Shown piece by piece: positions 19,122-27,814 of a stretch of DNA of 64,000 nt; position 1 is the first letter of the stretch; each line of letters starts with the position of its first letter. The translations under genes were made by a program, and so were the position numbers. This DNA is from Sphingomonas taxi (lineage in GTDB: Bacteria > Pseudomonadota > Alphaproteobacteria > Sphingomonadales > Sphingomonadaceae), in NCBI RefSeq assembly GCF_000764535.1, contig NZ_CP009571.1, forward strand, positions 2,413,001 through 2,477,000, written 5' to 3'. The notes beneath the pieces are model-generated. The model saw nothing but the letters and a program-made list of their open reading frames with translations. It had not been told where the DNA came from and did not search any database.

Positions 19122-19900
19122 ACCGGTTGCAGGCGGGGTTCGCGCGCTGGCGTGCCGAGCCGCCCGCGCATGCGCGCTTCGGTGCCGACTTTCTCGCGCC
19201 ACCGCCGCCGCCCAAGGCGCTGGCGGCGAGCGAGGTACCGCGCGTCGCCTGGATGCTGGCGACGCGCTGGCGCTACACCGCGGCGCTGGCGGCGGTGCCG
19301 GCGGGGCGCGGCGGCGCGGTCATGGTGCTGCCCGGCCTGTTCGACGCCGACGGGTCGAGCGTCGTGCTGCGCGATTTCCTGACCCGACTCGGCTATCGCG
19401 CCGAGGGCTGGGGCCTCGGCCGCAACCTCGGCGTCAAGAGCGTCGGGCTCGAGGCGGAGCGGCTGATCGCGCGGGTCGAGGCGCTGTGCGCGGAGGCGGG
19501 GCCGGTGACGTTGGTCGGGGTGAGCCTCGGCGGGATCATGGCGCGGCTGGTGGCGCATCGCCGCCCCGAACTGGTCGCCAAGGTGATCACGGTGAGTTCG
19601 CCTTATGCCGGCGGCGGCCGCGCGACCAACGTCTGGCGCGCGTTCGAATGGGCGACCGGCGAGCGCGTCGACGATCCCGCGGTGATCGCGCGCAGCCAGG
19701 CGATCGCCGCGCCGCTGCCCGTCCCCTGCACCGCGATCTGGAGCCGCAGCGACGGCTTCGTCAACGGCTTCATCTGCCACGACCCCAGCGCCGAAGCGGT
19801 CGAGGTGAGCAGCGGCCATCTGGGGGTGCATATCCACCCCGAGGTGCTGCTCGCGATCGCCGGCGCGCTGGCGAAGGACGCGGTGGTGCAGGACCGGTGA
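19112..19900 (+). CDS. Alpha/beta hydrolase
   Basis: A 262-residue hydrolase with the oxyanion stretch VMVLPGLFDAD (about 70-80) and a nucleophile elbow GVSLGGIMAR (Ser near 137); the region around SGHLGVHIHPEVL supplies a likely catalytic His. It resembles PGAP1/lipase-like hydrolases in its ITVSSPYAGG segment. It overlaps the preceding TIGR02117 gene, so the two are probably co-expressed. The substrate is not evident. Confidence 0.8.
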   Translation: MVLDRLQAGFARWRAEPPAHARFGADFLAPPPPPKALAASEVPRVAWMLATRWRYTAALAAVPAGRGGAVMVLPGLFDADGSSVVLRDFLTRLGYRAEGWGLGRNLGVKSVGLEAERLIARVEALCAEAGPVTLVGVSLGGIMARLVAHRRPELVAKVITVSSPYAGGGRATNVWRAFEWATGERVDDPAVIARSQAIAAPLPVPCTAIWSRSDGFVNGFICHDPSAEAVEVSSGHLGVHIHPEVLLAIAGALAKDAVVQDR

Positions 19901-19941
19901 CGGGGTCGCCGTCGCGAGCGCACGGTGCGATTCCCCCCTTC

Positions 19942-20043
19942 GTCATCCCGACGAAAGTCGGGACCCATGGATACGGGCGCCGGATGGCGACGCGCCGACG
20001 CTGACGGTCTGCAACCATGGGTCCCGGCGTTCGCCGGGATGAC
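19942..20043. repeat. Palindromic repeat family H, copy 2
   Basis: GTCATCCCGACGAAAGTCGG at the left and CGTTCGCCGGGATGAC at the right, with GGGACCCATGG/CCATGGGTCCC inside. The family K repeat follows after about 60 bases. The two repeats are all that I see in the 329-base gap between convergent genes. Confidence 0.75.
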
Positions 20044-20106
20044 GAAGTTGGGGCAGGACGGCGCTTCTAATCCGTCCGCGATGGCGGGACGGACACACCC
20101 CCTACT

Positions 20107-20199
20107 GTCATCCCCGCGCAGGCGGGGATCCAGACGCGCGGACCTTCGTGAGACTCACCGGCGCCAGCGTTTATGGATCCCCGCCTCCGCGGGGATGAC
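20107..20199. repeat. Palindromic repeat family K (GTCATCCCCGCGCAGGCGGGG), copy 1
   Basis: The left hairpin CCCCGCGCAGGCGGGGATCC and the right mirror GGATCCCCGCCTCCGCGGGG bracket a spacer with GCCAGCGTTTATGG. A second copy is at 29375. It lies just past the end of the lipoprotein gene on the complement. Confidence 0.75.
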
Positions 20200-20229
20200 A
20201 GTAAGGAAGGGGACGACGCCGCCCCCCCC

Positions 20230-20508
20230 TCAATATCCCGCGCGATACCCCGAATAGCGGCAGGCATCCTGATCGTCGGGATGCTTGCGGCATTGCTCGG
20301 CCGCCTTCTTACGCTCGCGGCCCTCCTTGGCCTCCTGCTTGCGCATCTTGCGGCCATAGTTGCGGTCGGCCTCGTCCTGGCTGGTGGTGGTCCAGTCGAC
20401 CGCCTTGCCGGCGACCTGGAACGGCGCCTTGACGATCGACGCCGCGGTGCTGACGCAGCCCCCGGTCGCCAGCGTCAAGGGGAGAAGAACGACGAACGCG
20501 ATACGCAT
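20230..20508 (-). CDS. Small basic lipoprotein
   Basis: A 92-residue protein with a lipoprotein signal (MRIAFVVLLPLTLATGGC, Cys near 18) and a mature part that becomes strongly charged (about 50-80, KMRKQEAKEGRERKKAAEQC), ending in two Cys about ten residues apart and SGYRAGY. I know no function. It starts 1 base after the glycerophosphodiesterase stop, so it is probably in that operon. A start eight codons upstream would overlap that gene. Confidence 0.7.
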   Translation of the reverse strand: MRIAFVVLLPLTLATGGCVSTAASIVKAPFQVAGKAVDWTTTSQDEADRNYGRKMRKQEAKEGRERKKAAEQCRKHPDDQDACRYSGYRAGY

Positions 20509-20509
20509 G

Positions 20510-21580
20510 TTACGGATGATCCTTGGCCGCACTGCGGGTTTCGACGCCGATTAGCGGATAATCCGTGAAGAATCCGTCGATACCAAGGCCGAGCGCGCGG
20601 CGGATTTCCCCCGCGACATCGCCGTGCGTCGCGGGATCGTCGCCGTGGCGGAAGCGAGCCGGCAGGAAGACGTTCTCCGCCCGATAGGTCCAGGGATGCA
20701 CCTTGAGCCCAACCGCATGCGCGTCGGCCACCAGCGACGTCGGCGCGTCGCCCTGCCACAATTGCCCCTTGTCCGGTCCCAGACCATAAGCATAGGTCGC
20801 GACCTGCCGCAGCCCCGCCGGGGTCAGCATCGCCGCATAGCTCGGCACCGCACCATCGGCCGGACCGCCCTCGCCCGCCATGAGCTGGATCAGCCGCACC
20901 TTGGTGATGCCGTGGAGATGCTGAAGGTTCTTCACCTCGAACGACTGGATGAACACCGGCGCGTCGGCGCTGTCCCAGCCCGCCCTGCGCAGTTCCGCCA
21001 CCAGCCGGTCGTCGGTCGGGTGGCCGATGCGCGCGAAATAGGTCGGATGCTTGGTCTCGGGATAGATGCCGATCGTCCGCCCCGTCTCCCGCGTCCGCCG
21101 CTTGGCGAGGTCGATGATCTCGGCGAGCGTCGGAATCTCGAACCGGCCGTCATAGGCGGCATTGCCGGCGCGCAATTGGGGCAGCCGTTCGCGCGCGCGC
21201 AGCGTCTTGAGTTCGGCGAGCGTGAAATCCTCGACGAACCAGCCGGTGATCGTCTGGCCGTCGATCGTCTTGGTCGTACGGCGGTCGGCGAATTCGGGAT
21301 GCGAAGCGACATCGGTCGTCTCGGCGATCGCATTTTCGTGGCGCGCGACAAGCACGTCGTCCTTCGTCGGCACCAGATCGGGCTCGATGAAATCGGCGCC
21401 CTGATCGATCGCCAGCTCATAGGCGGCGAGCGTATGTTCGGGACGCGATCCGCTCGCACCGCGGTGCGCGATGACGATCGGAGTCGGGAAGGGCTTGGGC
21501 ATCGGCCGATCCTGCCCGTTCGCGGGAGCCGACGCCAGCAGCACGGCAGTGAGAGCGATTCGCAAACCGGAAACCATCAT
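20510..21580 (-). CDS. glpQ: Periplasmic glycerophosphodiester phosphodiesterase
   Basis: A 356-residue GDPD-family enzyme that hydrolyses glycerophosphodiesters to glycerol-3-phosphate and an alcohol. A signal peptide (about 1-22, ending PANGQ) indicates export. The TIM-barrel active site is visible: HRGASGSRPEHT (about 39-50) with the catalytic His, the EPDLVPTKDD metal ligands, and RHENAI with the second His. The length matches the periplasmic GlpQ type. The gene faces the molybdenum hydroxylase operon across a 63-base divergent region. Confidence 0.9.
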   Translation of the reverse strand: MMVSGLRIALTAVLLASAPANGQDRPMPKPFPTPIVIAHRGASGSRPEHTLAAYELAIDQGADFIEPDLVPTKDDVLVARHENAIAETTDVASHPEFADRRTTKTIDGQTITGWFVEDFTLAELKTLRARERLPQLRAGNAAYDGRFEIPTLAEIIDLAKRRTRETGRTIGIYPETKHPTYFARIGHPTDDRLVAELRRAGWDSADAPVFIQSFEVKNLQHLHGITKVRLIQLMAGEGGPADGAVPSYAAMLTPAGLRQVATYAYGLGPDKGQLWQGDAPTSLVADAHAVGLKVHPWTYRAENVFLPARFRHGDDPATHGDVAGEIRRALGLGIDGFFTDYPLIGVETRSAAKDHP

Positions 21581-21643
21581 GGGTAAGCGCGTTAGAGCCT
21601 CAATCCTTCACGGATATGACTCCCCGACCCTGCGAGGCAGCGC

Positions 21644-22183
21644 ATGCATTTCACCATCAACGGCCAGTCGTTCGAGGCCGAACCGGATATCCGCACCTCG
21701 CTGCTCGATCTGTGCCGCGAACATCTCGGCCTGACCGGTAGCAAGAAGGGCTGCGACCACGGCCAGTGCGGCGCCTGCACGATGCTGGTCAACGGCCGTC
21801 GCATCAATTCCTGCCTCAGCCTCGCGGTGATGCATCAGGACGACGAGATCACCACGATCGAGGGGCTCGGCACGCCCGAGGACCTGCATCCGCTGCAATC
21901 CGCGTTCGTCCGCCACGACGGCTATCAGTGCGGCTATTGCACGCCGGGGCAGATCTGCTCGGCGGTCGGCATGCTCGACGAGGTCCGCAAGGGCTGGCCG
22001 AGCCACGTCACCGGCGATCTCGATGCGCCGCGCTTCAACGACGATGAGATTTCCGAGCGGATGAGCGGCAACATCTGCCGCTGCGCTGCCTATCCCAATA
22101 TCGTCGATGCGATCCGCGAGGTCGCCGAAGCCGACGGCGCGGTCGATATCGCCCTTCGCCAGAAAGTGGAGGCAGGCGCATGA
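21644..22183 (+). CDS. Molybdenum hydroxylase 2Fe-2S subunit (PaoA/YagT type)
   Basis: A 179-residue iron-sulfur subunit. The N-terminal plant-ferredoxin-type cluster uses Cys in GSKKGCDHGQCGACTML plus a downstream NSC; the C-terminal four-helix domain binds the second cluster through CGYCTPGQIC and GNICRCAAYPNI. No Tat signal is present, unlike E. coli PaoA, so this enzyme is probably cytoplasmic. It overlaps the FAD subunit by ATGA. Confidence 0.9.
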   Translation: MHFTINGQSFEAEPDIRTSLLDLCREHLGLTGSKKGCDHGQCGACTMLVNGRRINSCLSLAVMHQDDEITTIEGLGTPEDLHPLQSAFVRHDGYQCGYCTPGQICSAVGMLDEVRKGWPSHVTGDLDAPRFNDDEISERMSGNICRCAAYPNIVDAIREVAEADGAVDIALRQKVEAGA

Positions 22184-23160
22184 AGACCTTCACCTATACC
22201 AAGGCCGACGACGCCGAGACCGCGGTGCGCGACGCGCACGTCTCCGGCGCCAAGTTCATCGCCGGCGGCACCAACCTGCTCGACCTGATGAAATTGCAGG
22301 TCGAGACGCCCGAGAAGCTCGTCGATATCAGCCGGCTGCCGCTCGGCGAGATCGAAGAGCGCGAGGATGGCGGGCTGACCATCGGCGCGCTGGTGCCGAA
22401 CGCCGACCTCGCCGCCGATCCGCGCGTCATCGAAAAGTATGAGGTGCTCAGCCGCGCTTTGCTCGCCGGTGCCTCGGGCCAGTTGCGCAACAAGGCGACG
22501 ACCGGCGGCAATCTGCTCCAGCGGACGCGCTGCTATTATTTCTACGACACCGCAACCGCGTGCAACAAGCGCGAGCCCGGCACCGGCTGTTCGGCGGTCG
22601 GCGGGTTCAACCGCGTGCTGGCGGTGCTCGGCACGTCGGACCATTGTATCGCGACGCACCCCGGCGACATGCCGGTGGCGATGCGCGCGCTCGACGCGAC
22701 GATCATCACGCTCAAGGCGGACGGCGACAAGCGGCGGATCTCGATCCACGATTTCTACCGCCTGCCCGGCGATACGCCGAATATCGAGACGGTGCTGGAG
22801 CCCGGCGAGCTCATCACCCATGTCGAACTGCCCGCCCCGCCGAAGGGCAAGCAGACCTATCGCAAAGTGCGCGACCGCGCTTCCTATGCCTTCGCGCTCG
22901 TCTCGGTGGCGGGTGTGGTGAGCGTCGAGGACGGCAGGATCGCCACGGCCGCGCTCGCCTTCGGCGGCCTCGGCCCGATGCCGTGGCGCAACCCGGCGGT
23001 GGAGGCCGCACTGGTCGGCCAGGCGCCGTCCGACGCGCTGTTCAACGAAGCCGCCGACATCCTGCTCGCCGATGCCAAGGGCTATGGCTCGAACGACTTC
23101 AAGATCCCGCTGACGCGCCGGGTCCTGATCGCCACGCTGCGCGACCTGACGGGAGAATGA
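22180..23160 (+). CDS. Molybdenum hydroxylase FAD subunit with 4Fe-4S loop (PaoB/YagS type)
   Basis: A 326-residue FAD-binding subunit passing electrons between the Fe-S subunit and the final acceptor. FAD-binding motifs AKFIAGGTNLLDLM (about 24-37) and NKATTGGNLLQRTRC are present. Cys in RTRC, TACNK, GTGC and DHCIATHP are placed as in the PaoB loop that binds an extra 4Fe-4S cluster; ordinary xanthine dehydrogenase M subunits lack it. It overlaps the next gene by ATGA. Confidence 0.9.
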   Translation: MKTFTYTKADDAETAVRDAHVSGAKFIAGGTNLLDLMKLQVETPEKLVDISRLPLGEIEEREDGGLTIGALVPNADLAADPRVIEKYEVLSRALLAGASGQLRNKATTGGNLLQRTRCYYFYDTATACNKREPGTGCSAVGGFNRVLAVLGTSDHCIATHPGDMPVAMRALDATIITLKADGDKRRISIHDFYRLPGDTPNIETVLEPGELITHVELPAPPKGKQTYRKVRDRASYAFALVSVAGVVSVEDGRIATAALAFGGLGPMPWRNPAVEAALVGQAPSDALFNEAADILLADAKGYGSNDFKIPLTRRVLIATLRDLTGE

Positions 23161-25397
23161 GTATGTTCGGTTTCGGCAAGGGCGACACCAATTCGCTCAC
23201 GATGAACAAGGCGCATCCGGACAGCCTGCTCGACCGCGGCGTGCAGGACGTGATCGGCAAGCCGCTCGATCGCGTCGACGGCCCGAAGAAGGTGTCGGGC
23301 AAGGCGACCTATGCGGCGGAATATGCGCTCGACAACGTCGCCTACGGTTATCTGGTGCGCGCCACGGTCGGCGCGGGCAAGATCAGGCACCTCGACGCCG
23401 ATGGCGCCAAGGCGATGCCCGGCGTGATCGACGTCATCACCGATTATGCGAGCTTCATCCGCAACCCGCAGCAGGGCGGCGAGACCAGCGCGCCGACGCA
23501 GGGCGTCGAGGACGTCGCCTATCACGGCGAGATCATCGCGATCGTCGTCGCCGAAAGCTACGAGATCGCGCGCGACGCGGCGCTGCGCATCACGGTCGAC
23601 TATGCCCCCGCCGAAGGGCGCTACAGCTTCCTGGCGCATCGCGAGGAAGCGGAAAAGCCGAGCGCGCAACAGATCCCGCCGCATCACAAACAGGGCGACG
23701 TCGACAAGGCGATGGCCGACGCCGCGTTCGCGGTCGACGTCACCTATACGACGCCGAGCCAGAATTCGGCGGCGATGGAGCCCCACGCCAGCCTCGCGGT
23801 GTGGGAAGACGGCGCGCTGACGCTGTACGGCTCGTACCAGATGCCCTCGTCGGACAAGCAGCAGCTCGCCAAGGCGCTCGGCGTCTCGGCGGACAAGGTG
23901 CGGATCGTCGCCGCTTATGTCGGCGGCGGCTTCGGCTCGAAGCTCGGCATCGCGCCCGAGAGCGTCGCCGCGGCGATCGCCGCCAAACGCCTTAACCGCC
24001 CCGTCAAGGCGGTGATGGCGCGCCAGCAGGTGTTCGACGCGACCGTGCGCCGCTCGAACACCGAACAGCGGATGCGCCTCGGCGCGACCGCCGAGGGCAA
24101 GCTGACCGCGATCGGCCACGAAACGCTCGTGTCGAACCTGCCCGGCGAGGATTATTTCGAGCCCGCCGGCGTCTCGACGCACTTCCTCTACGACGGCGAG
24201 AACCGGCTGATCACGCACGACATCGTCCGGCTCGACTGGATGCTGGCGGGATCGATGCGCGCGCCCGGCGAGGCGGTCGGCCTGATCGCGCTGGAAGGCG
24301 CGATGGACGAACTGGCGGAGAAGATGGGGATCGACCCGATCGAATTGCGCCGCCGCAACGAGCCCGAGCAGGATCCGGAAAAGAAGATCCCCTATTCGTC
24401 GCGCGCGTTGATCCCCTGTCTGGAGCGCGGCGCCGAATCGTTCGGCTGGTCGCGGCGCAAGCCCGCCGGCACCGACCGGCGCGGCGACTGGCTGTACGGC
24501 ATCGGCGTCGCCTCGGCGGCACGGTCGAACCAGTTGCTCAAGTCGGCGGCAAAGGTCTCGATCGACGGCCAGGGCAAGGCGCATGTCGAAACCGACATGA
24601 CCGATATCGGCACCGGCACCTATACGATCCTCGGCCAGATCGCCGCCGAGATCCTCGGCCTGCCGCTGGAGGATGTCATCGTCCATCTCGGCGACACCGA
24701 TGCGCCGCCGGGCGCCGGCTCGGGCGGATCGTGGGGCGCGAGCTCGTCGGGCTCGTCGGTCTATCTCGCCTGCGAGGCGCTGCGCGGCCAGATCGCCAAG
24801 GCGATGGGCGTCGACGAAGGCGCGATGACTCTGAAGGACGGCCGCGTGATCGCCGACAACCGCAGCGTGCCGCTCGCCGAACTGGTCGGCGAAGGCATGG
24901 AGGCGACCGGCGAAATCTCGCCCGGCAAGCAGGAGAAGACGTTCAACCAGGCGAGCTATGGCGCGCATTTCGCCGAGGTCGCGGTCAACGTCGTCACCGG
25001 CGAGGTGCGGGTGAAGCGCATGCTCGGCGTGTTCGCGGCGGGGCGTATCCTCAACGAGAAGACGGCGCGCTCGCAATGCCTCGGCGGCATGACCTTCGGC
25101 ATCGGCTGCGCGCTGACCGAGGAGCTGGTCCACGATCCCCGCAACGGCAAGATCGTCAACCGCGATCTCGGCGAATATCACCTGCCGGTGAATGCCGACG
25201 TGCCGCAGCTCGAGGTCGAATTCCTGTACGAACGCGACATCGAGGCCAATCCGCTGCACGCCAAGGGCCTCGGCGAGGTCGGCATCTGCGGCGCGGCGGG
25301 CGCAATCGGCAATGCGATCTACAACGCCACCGGCGTGCGCGTCCGCGACTTTCCGCTGACGCTCGACAAGCTGCTGGAGGGCCTGCCGGCGATGTGA
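23157..25397 (+). CDS. Molybdenum hydroxylase molybdopterin-binding subunit, copy 1 (PaoC type)
   Basis: A 746-residue catalytic subunit of the xanthine dehydrogenase family, oxidising aldehydes or N-heterocycles at a Mo centre. Visible motifs: GKPLDRVDGPKKVSGKATY at the start, GGGFGSKLG (about 260), GSMRAPGEAVG, the GAGSGGSWGASSSGS cofactor loop, and the catalytic Glu in KGLGEVGICGAAG near the C-terminus. The ATG at 23157 overlaps the previous stop; Met at 23163 is an alternative. This, the two small subunits and the downstream maturation genes form a PaoABCD-like set. Confidence 0.9.
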   Translation: MSMFGFGKGDTNSLTMNKAHPDSLLDRGVQDVIGKPLDRVDGPKKVSGKATYAAEYALDNVAYGYLVRATVGAGKIRHLDADGAKAMPGVIDVITDYASFIRNPQQGGETSAPTQGVEDVAYHGEIIAIVVAESYEIARDAALRITVDYAPAEGRYSFLAHREEAEKPSAQQIPPHHKQGDVDKAMADAAFAVDVTYTTPSQNSAAMEPHASLAVWEDGALTLYGSYQMPSSDKQQLAKALGVSADKVRIVAAYVGGGFGSKLGIAPESVAAAIAAKRLNRPVKAVMARQQVFDATVRRSNTEQRMRLGATAEGKLTAIGHETLVSNLPGEDYFEPAGVSTHFLYDGENRLITHDIVRLDWMLAGSMRAPGEAVGLIALEGAMDELAEKMGIDPIELRRRNEPEQDPEKKIPYSSRALIPCLERGAESFGWSRRKPAGTDRRGDWLYGIGVASAARSNQLLKSAAKVSIDGQGKAHVETDMTDIGTGTYTILGQIAAEILGLPLEDVIVHLGDTDAPPGAGSGGSWGASSSGSSVYLACEALRGQIAKAMGVDEGAMTLKDGRVIADNRSVPLAELVGEGMEATGEISPGKQEKTFNQASYGAHFAEVAVNVVTGEVRVKRMLGVFAAGRILNEKTARSQCLGGMTFGIGCALTEELVHDPRNGKIVNRDLGEYHLPVNADVPQLEVEFLYERDIEANPLHAKGLGEVGICGAAGAIGNAIYNATGVRVRDFPLTLDKLLEGLPAM

Positions 25398-25405
25398 GGC
25401 ATCCC

Positions 25406-25432
25406 GTCACCCCGGCTCGAGGCCGGGGTGAC
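25406..25432. repeat. Single GTCACCCCGG palindrome
   Basis: GTCACCCCGGCTCGAGGCCGGGGTGAC, a near-perfect 27-base inverted repeat lying 8 bases after the first large-subunit stop and 76 bases before the second. It may attenuate transcription between the two large subunits. Confidence 0.6.
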
Positions 25433-25508
25433 GCGTAATCCGCCCTTCACCCTGCCTGCCCCGCATCCTACATCACCCCCACCCCGTCCGGGGGAGAGGA
25501 TTGACGCG

Positions 25509-27701
25509 ATGAACGAGATGACGATGGATCGCGCCTACCGGCCCGCCGGGCTGGCGCAGGCGCGGCAGGGCCTGCTCGGCGCGTCCGTCCCGCGGATCGA
25601 GGGGCCGGCGAAGGTGAGCGGCACCGCCACCTACGCCTATGAGGGCGCGGAGGCCGGCACCGCCTATGCCGCGATCGTCGGCGCGCCGGTCGGCAGCGGC
25701 CGCATCACCGGCGTCGACTCCGCCGCCGCCGAGGCCTTGCCCGGCGTGCTCGCGGTCATCCACGGCGATTCGCGGATGGTCACCGGCGGCAGCAATTCGC
25801 AGGCACAAGCGCACAGCGGCACCGACCAAATCTTCCATTACGGCCAGCCCGTCGCGATCGTCGTCGCCGAGGACCAGACGATCGCGCGCGACGCCGCCGC
25901 GCTGGTCGTCGTCCACGCCGAAGCCGGCGACGGCCGCTTCGACCGCGAGGCGCAGCCGGTGCAGCGCGACCACGATATCGGTTTCCTGAAACCGGTCGAC
26001 ATCGGCGATCTCGACGCCGCGCTCGCTGCCGCGCCGGTGGTGATCGACCGCAGCTATACGACGCCGGTGCATTTCCCCGCCGCGCTCGAACCCCATGCCA
26101 GCACCGTCGCGTGGGAGAACGGCAAGCTGCTGGTGCGCACCAGCAATCAGGTGATCGGCGGCGCCCGCGGCACGATCGCCAAGGCGCTCGGCCTCGCCAG
26201 GGAGGACGTGCGCGTGCTCGCGCCGTACGTGGGCGGCGGCTTCGGTGGCAAGACCGGCGTCGGGCCGGAGGTGATCCTCGCCGCGATCGCCGCCGAAACG
26301 GTCGGCCGGCCGGTCAAGATCGCGCTGCCGCGCGCGCAGACCGCCTATCTCGTCCACCACCGTTCGGCGACGACGCAGCGCGTCCGCATCGGCGCCACCG
26401 AGGACGGCCGCATCACCGCCTTCGCGCACGAAGGCGTCGCATCGCAGAACGACGATGCCAGCTTCCTCGAACCGATCCCGTTCGGCTCGCTGCCGCTCTA
26501 TGCCGGCGAGGCGCGGCGCTTCCGCACCGATGTGGTCCGCGTCGACCTGCCCGCCACCGGCGCGGTACGCGCACCGGGCGAGGCGATCGGCACCTTCGCG
26601 GTCGAATGCGCGATGGACGAACTCGCCGAACGGCTCGGCCTCGATCCGGTCGAGCTGCGCCGCCGCAACGAGCCCGAGGCCGATCCGGTCAGCGGCAAGC
26701 GCTTCTCGACGCGGCGAATGCTCGATTGTTACGACGAAGGCGCGCGCCGCTTCGGCTGGGCGGAGCGGCGCAAGCGGCGCGAGGGCGACTGGCTGATCGG
26801 CCACGGCATGGCGGCGGCGCTGCGCGGCAATTTCACCGTCAAGGCGGAGGCGCGGGTGACGCTCGGCGCCGACGGCCGCGCGACGGTCGCCTGCGACATG
26901 ACCGATATCGGCACCGGCACCTATACGATCCTCGCGCAGACCGCGGGCGAGATGCTCGGTCTGCCGGTCCCCGCGGTCGAGGTGCGGATCGGCGACACCG
27001 ATTTCCCCGCCAGCGCCGGCTCGGGCGGCTCGTTCGGCGCGGGCAGCGCCTGTTCGGCGGTGGTGCTCGCCTGCGAGGACATCATCGCCGCGCTCGCGCT
27101 ACGCATGAACGCATCCCCTGAGGAACTGACGCTGCACGACGGCTATGTCGTCGCGGGCGGGCGCAGCGTCGCGCTCGCCGATCTGCTCCACGGCGAACCG
27201 ATCGTCGCCACCGGCAAGACCGGCCCCGGCGCGGAGACGCAGGCGACCAGCCAGGCGAGCCACGGCGCGCATTTCGTCGAGGTCGCGGTCAATGCGATCA
27301 CCGGCGAGGTGCGGGTGCGGCGGATGCTTGGCGTGTTCGACGTCGGCCGCGTGCTCAACGCGAAGACCGCGGCGAACCAGCTCGTCGGCGGCATGGTCTG
27401 GGGCCTGTCCTACGCGCTCGGCGAGGAAGCGGTGGTCGACACGCGCAACGGCCATTTCGTCAATCCCGACTTCGGCGAATATCATGTCGCGGTGAACGCC
27501 GACGTGCCGCAGATCGAAGTGCATTTCGTCGAGGAGATCGACGACAGCGCCAACCCGGTCGGCGCCAAGGGGGTCGGCGAACTCGGCATCTCGGGCGCGG
27601 GCGCGGCGGTGGCCAATGCGATCCACGACGCCTGCGGCGTGCGCGTACGCGACTTCCCGGTGACGCTCGACAAATTGCTGGCAGGATTGCCGGATCTCTA
27701 A
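25509..27701 (+). CDS. Molybdenum hydroxylase molybdopterin-binding subunit, copy 2
   Basis: A 730-residue paralogue of the preceding gene with the same motif order: PRIEGPAKVSGTATYAYE, GGGFGGKTG, GAVRAPGEAIG, the GSGGSFGAGSACSA cofactor loop, and the catalytic Glu in KGVGELGISGAG. Many blocks are shared (MTDIGTGTYTIL, EVRVRRMLGVFD) while the substrate-channel regions differ, so it is a diverged duplicate, not a recent copy. No second pair of small subunits is present, so it may share them. The ATG at 25509 follows a GGGGGAGAGG stretch. Confidence 0.88.
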   Translation: MNEMTMDRAYRPAGLAQARQGLLGASVPRIEGPAKVSGTATYAYEGAEAGTAYAAIVGAPVGSGRITGVDSAAAEALPGVLAVIHGDSRMVTGGSNSQAQAHSGTDQIFHYGQPVAIVVAEDQTIARDAAALVVVHAEAGDGRFDREAQPVQRDHDIGFLKPVDIGDLDAALAAAPVVIDRSYTTPVHFPAALEPHASTVAWENGKLLVRTSNQVIGGARGTIAKALGLAREDVRVLAPYVGGGFGGKTGVGPEVILAAIAAETVGRPVKIALPRAQTAYLVHHRSATTQRVRIGATEDGRITAFAHEGVASQNDDASFLEPIPFGSLPLYAGEARRFRTDVVRVDLPATGAVRAPGEAIGTFAVECAMDELAERLGLDPVELRRRNEPEADPVSGKRFSTRRMLDCYDEGARRFGWAERRKRREGDWLIGHGMAAALRGNFTVKAEARVTLGADGRATVACDMTDIGTGTYTILAQTAGEMLGLPVPAVEVRIGDTDFPASAGSGGSFGAGSACSAVVLACEDIIAALALRMNASPEELTLHDGYVVAGGRSVALADLLHGEPIVATGKTGPGAETQATSQASHGAHFVEVAVNAITGEVRVRRMLGVFDVGRVLNAKTAANQLVGGMVWGLSYALGEEAVVDTRNGHFVNPDFGEYHVAVNADVPQIEVHFVEEIDDSANPVGAKGVGELGISGAGAAVANAIHDACGVRVRDFPVTLDKLLAGLPDL

Positions 27702-27714
27702 CACCGCCCTCCGC

Positions 27715-27780
27715 CGTTCGCCCTGAGCTTGTCGAAGGGCATTGAGACTCACCGTACTTCGACAAGCTCAGCACGAACGG
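27715..27780. repeat. Palindromic repeat family 3, copy at 27.7 kb
   Basis: GTTCGCCCTGAGCTTGTCGAAGGGC and its mirror TTCGACAAGCTCAGCACGAACGG separated by about 18 bases, in the gap between the second large subunit and the XdhC-type gene. Confidence 0.7.
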
Positions 27781-27814
27781 GTGTGATGCCCGGCGGGTGC
27801 CAAGGAAGACTGAC

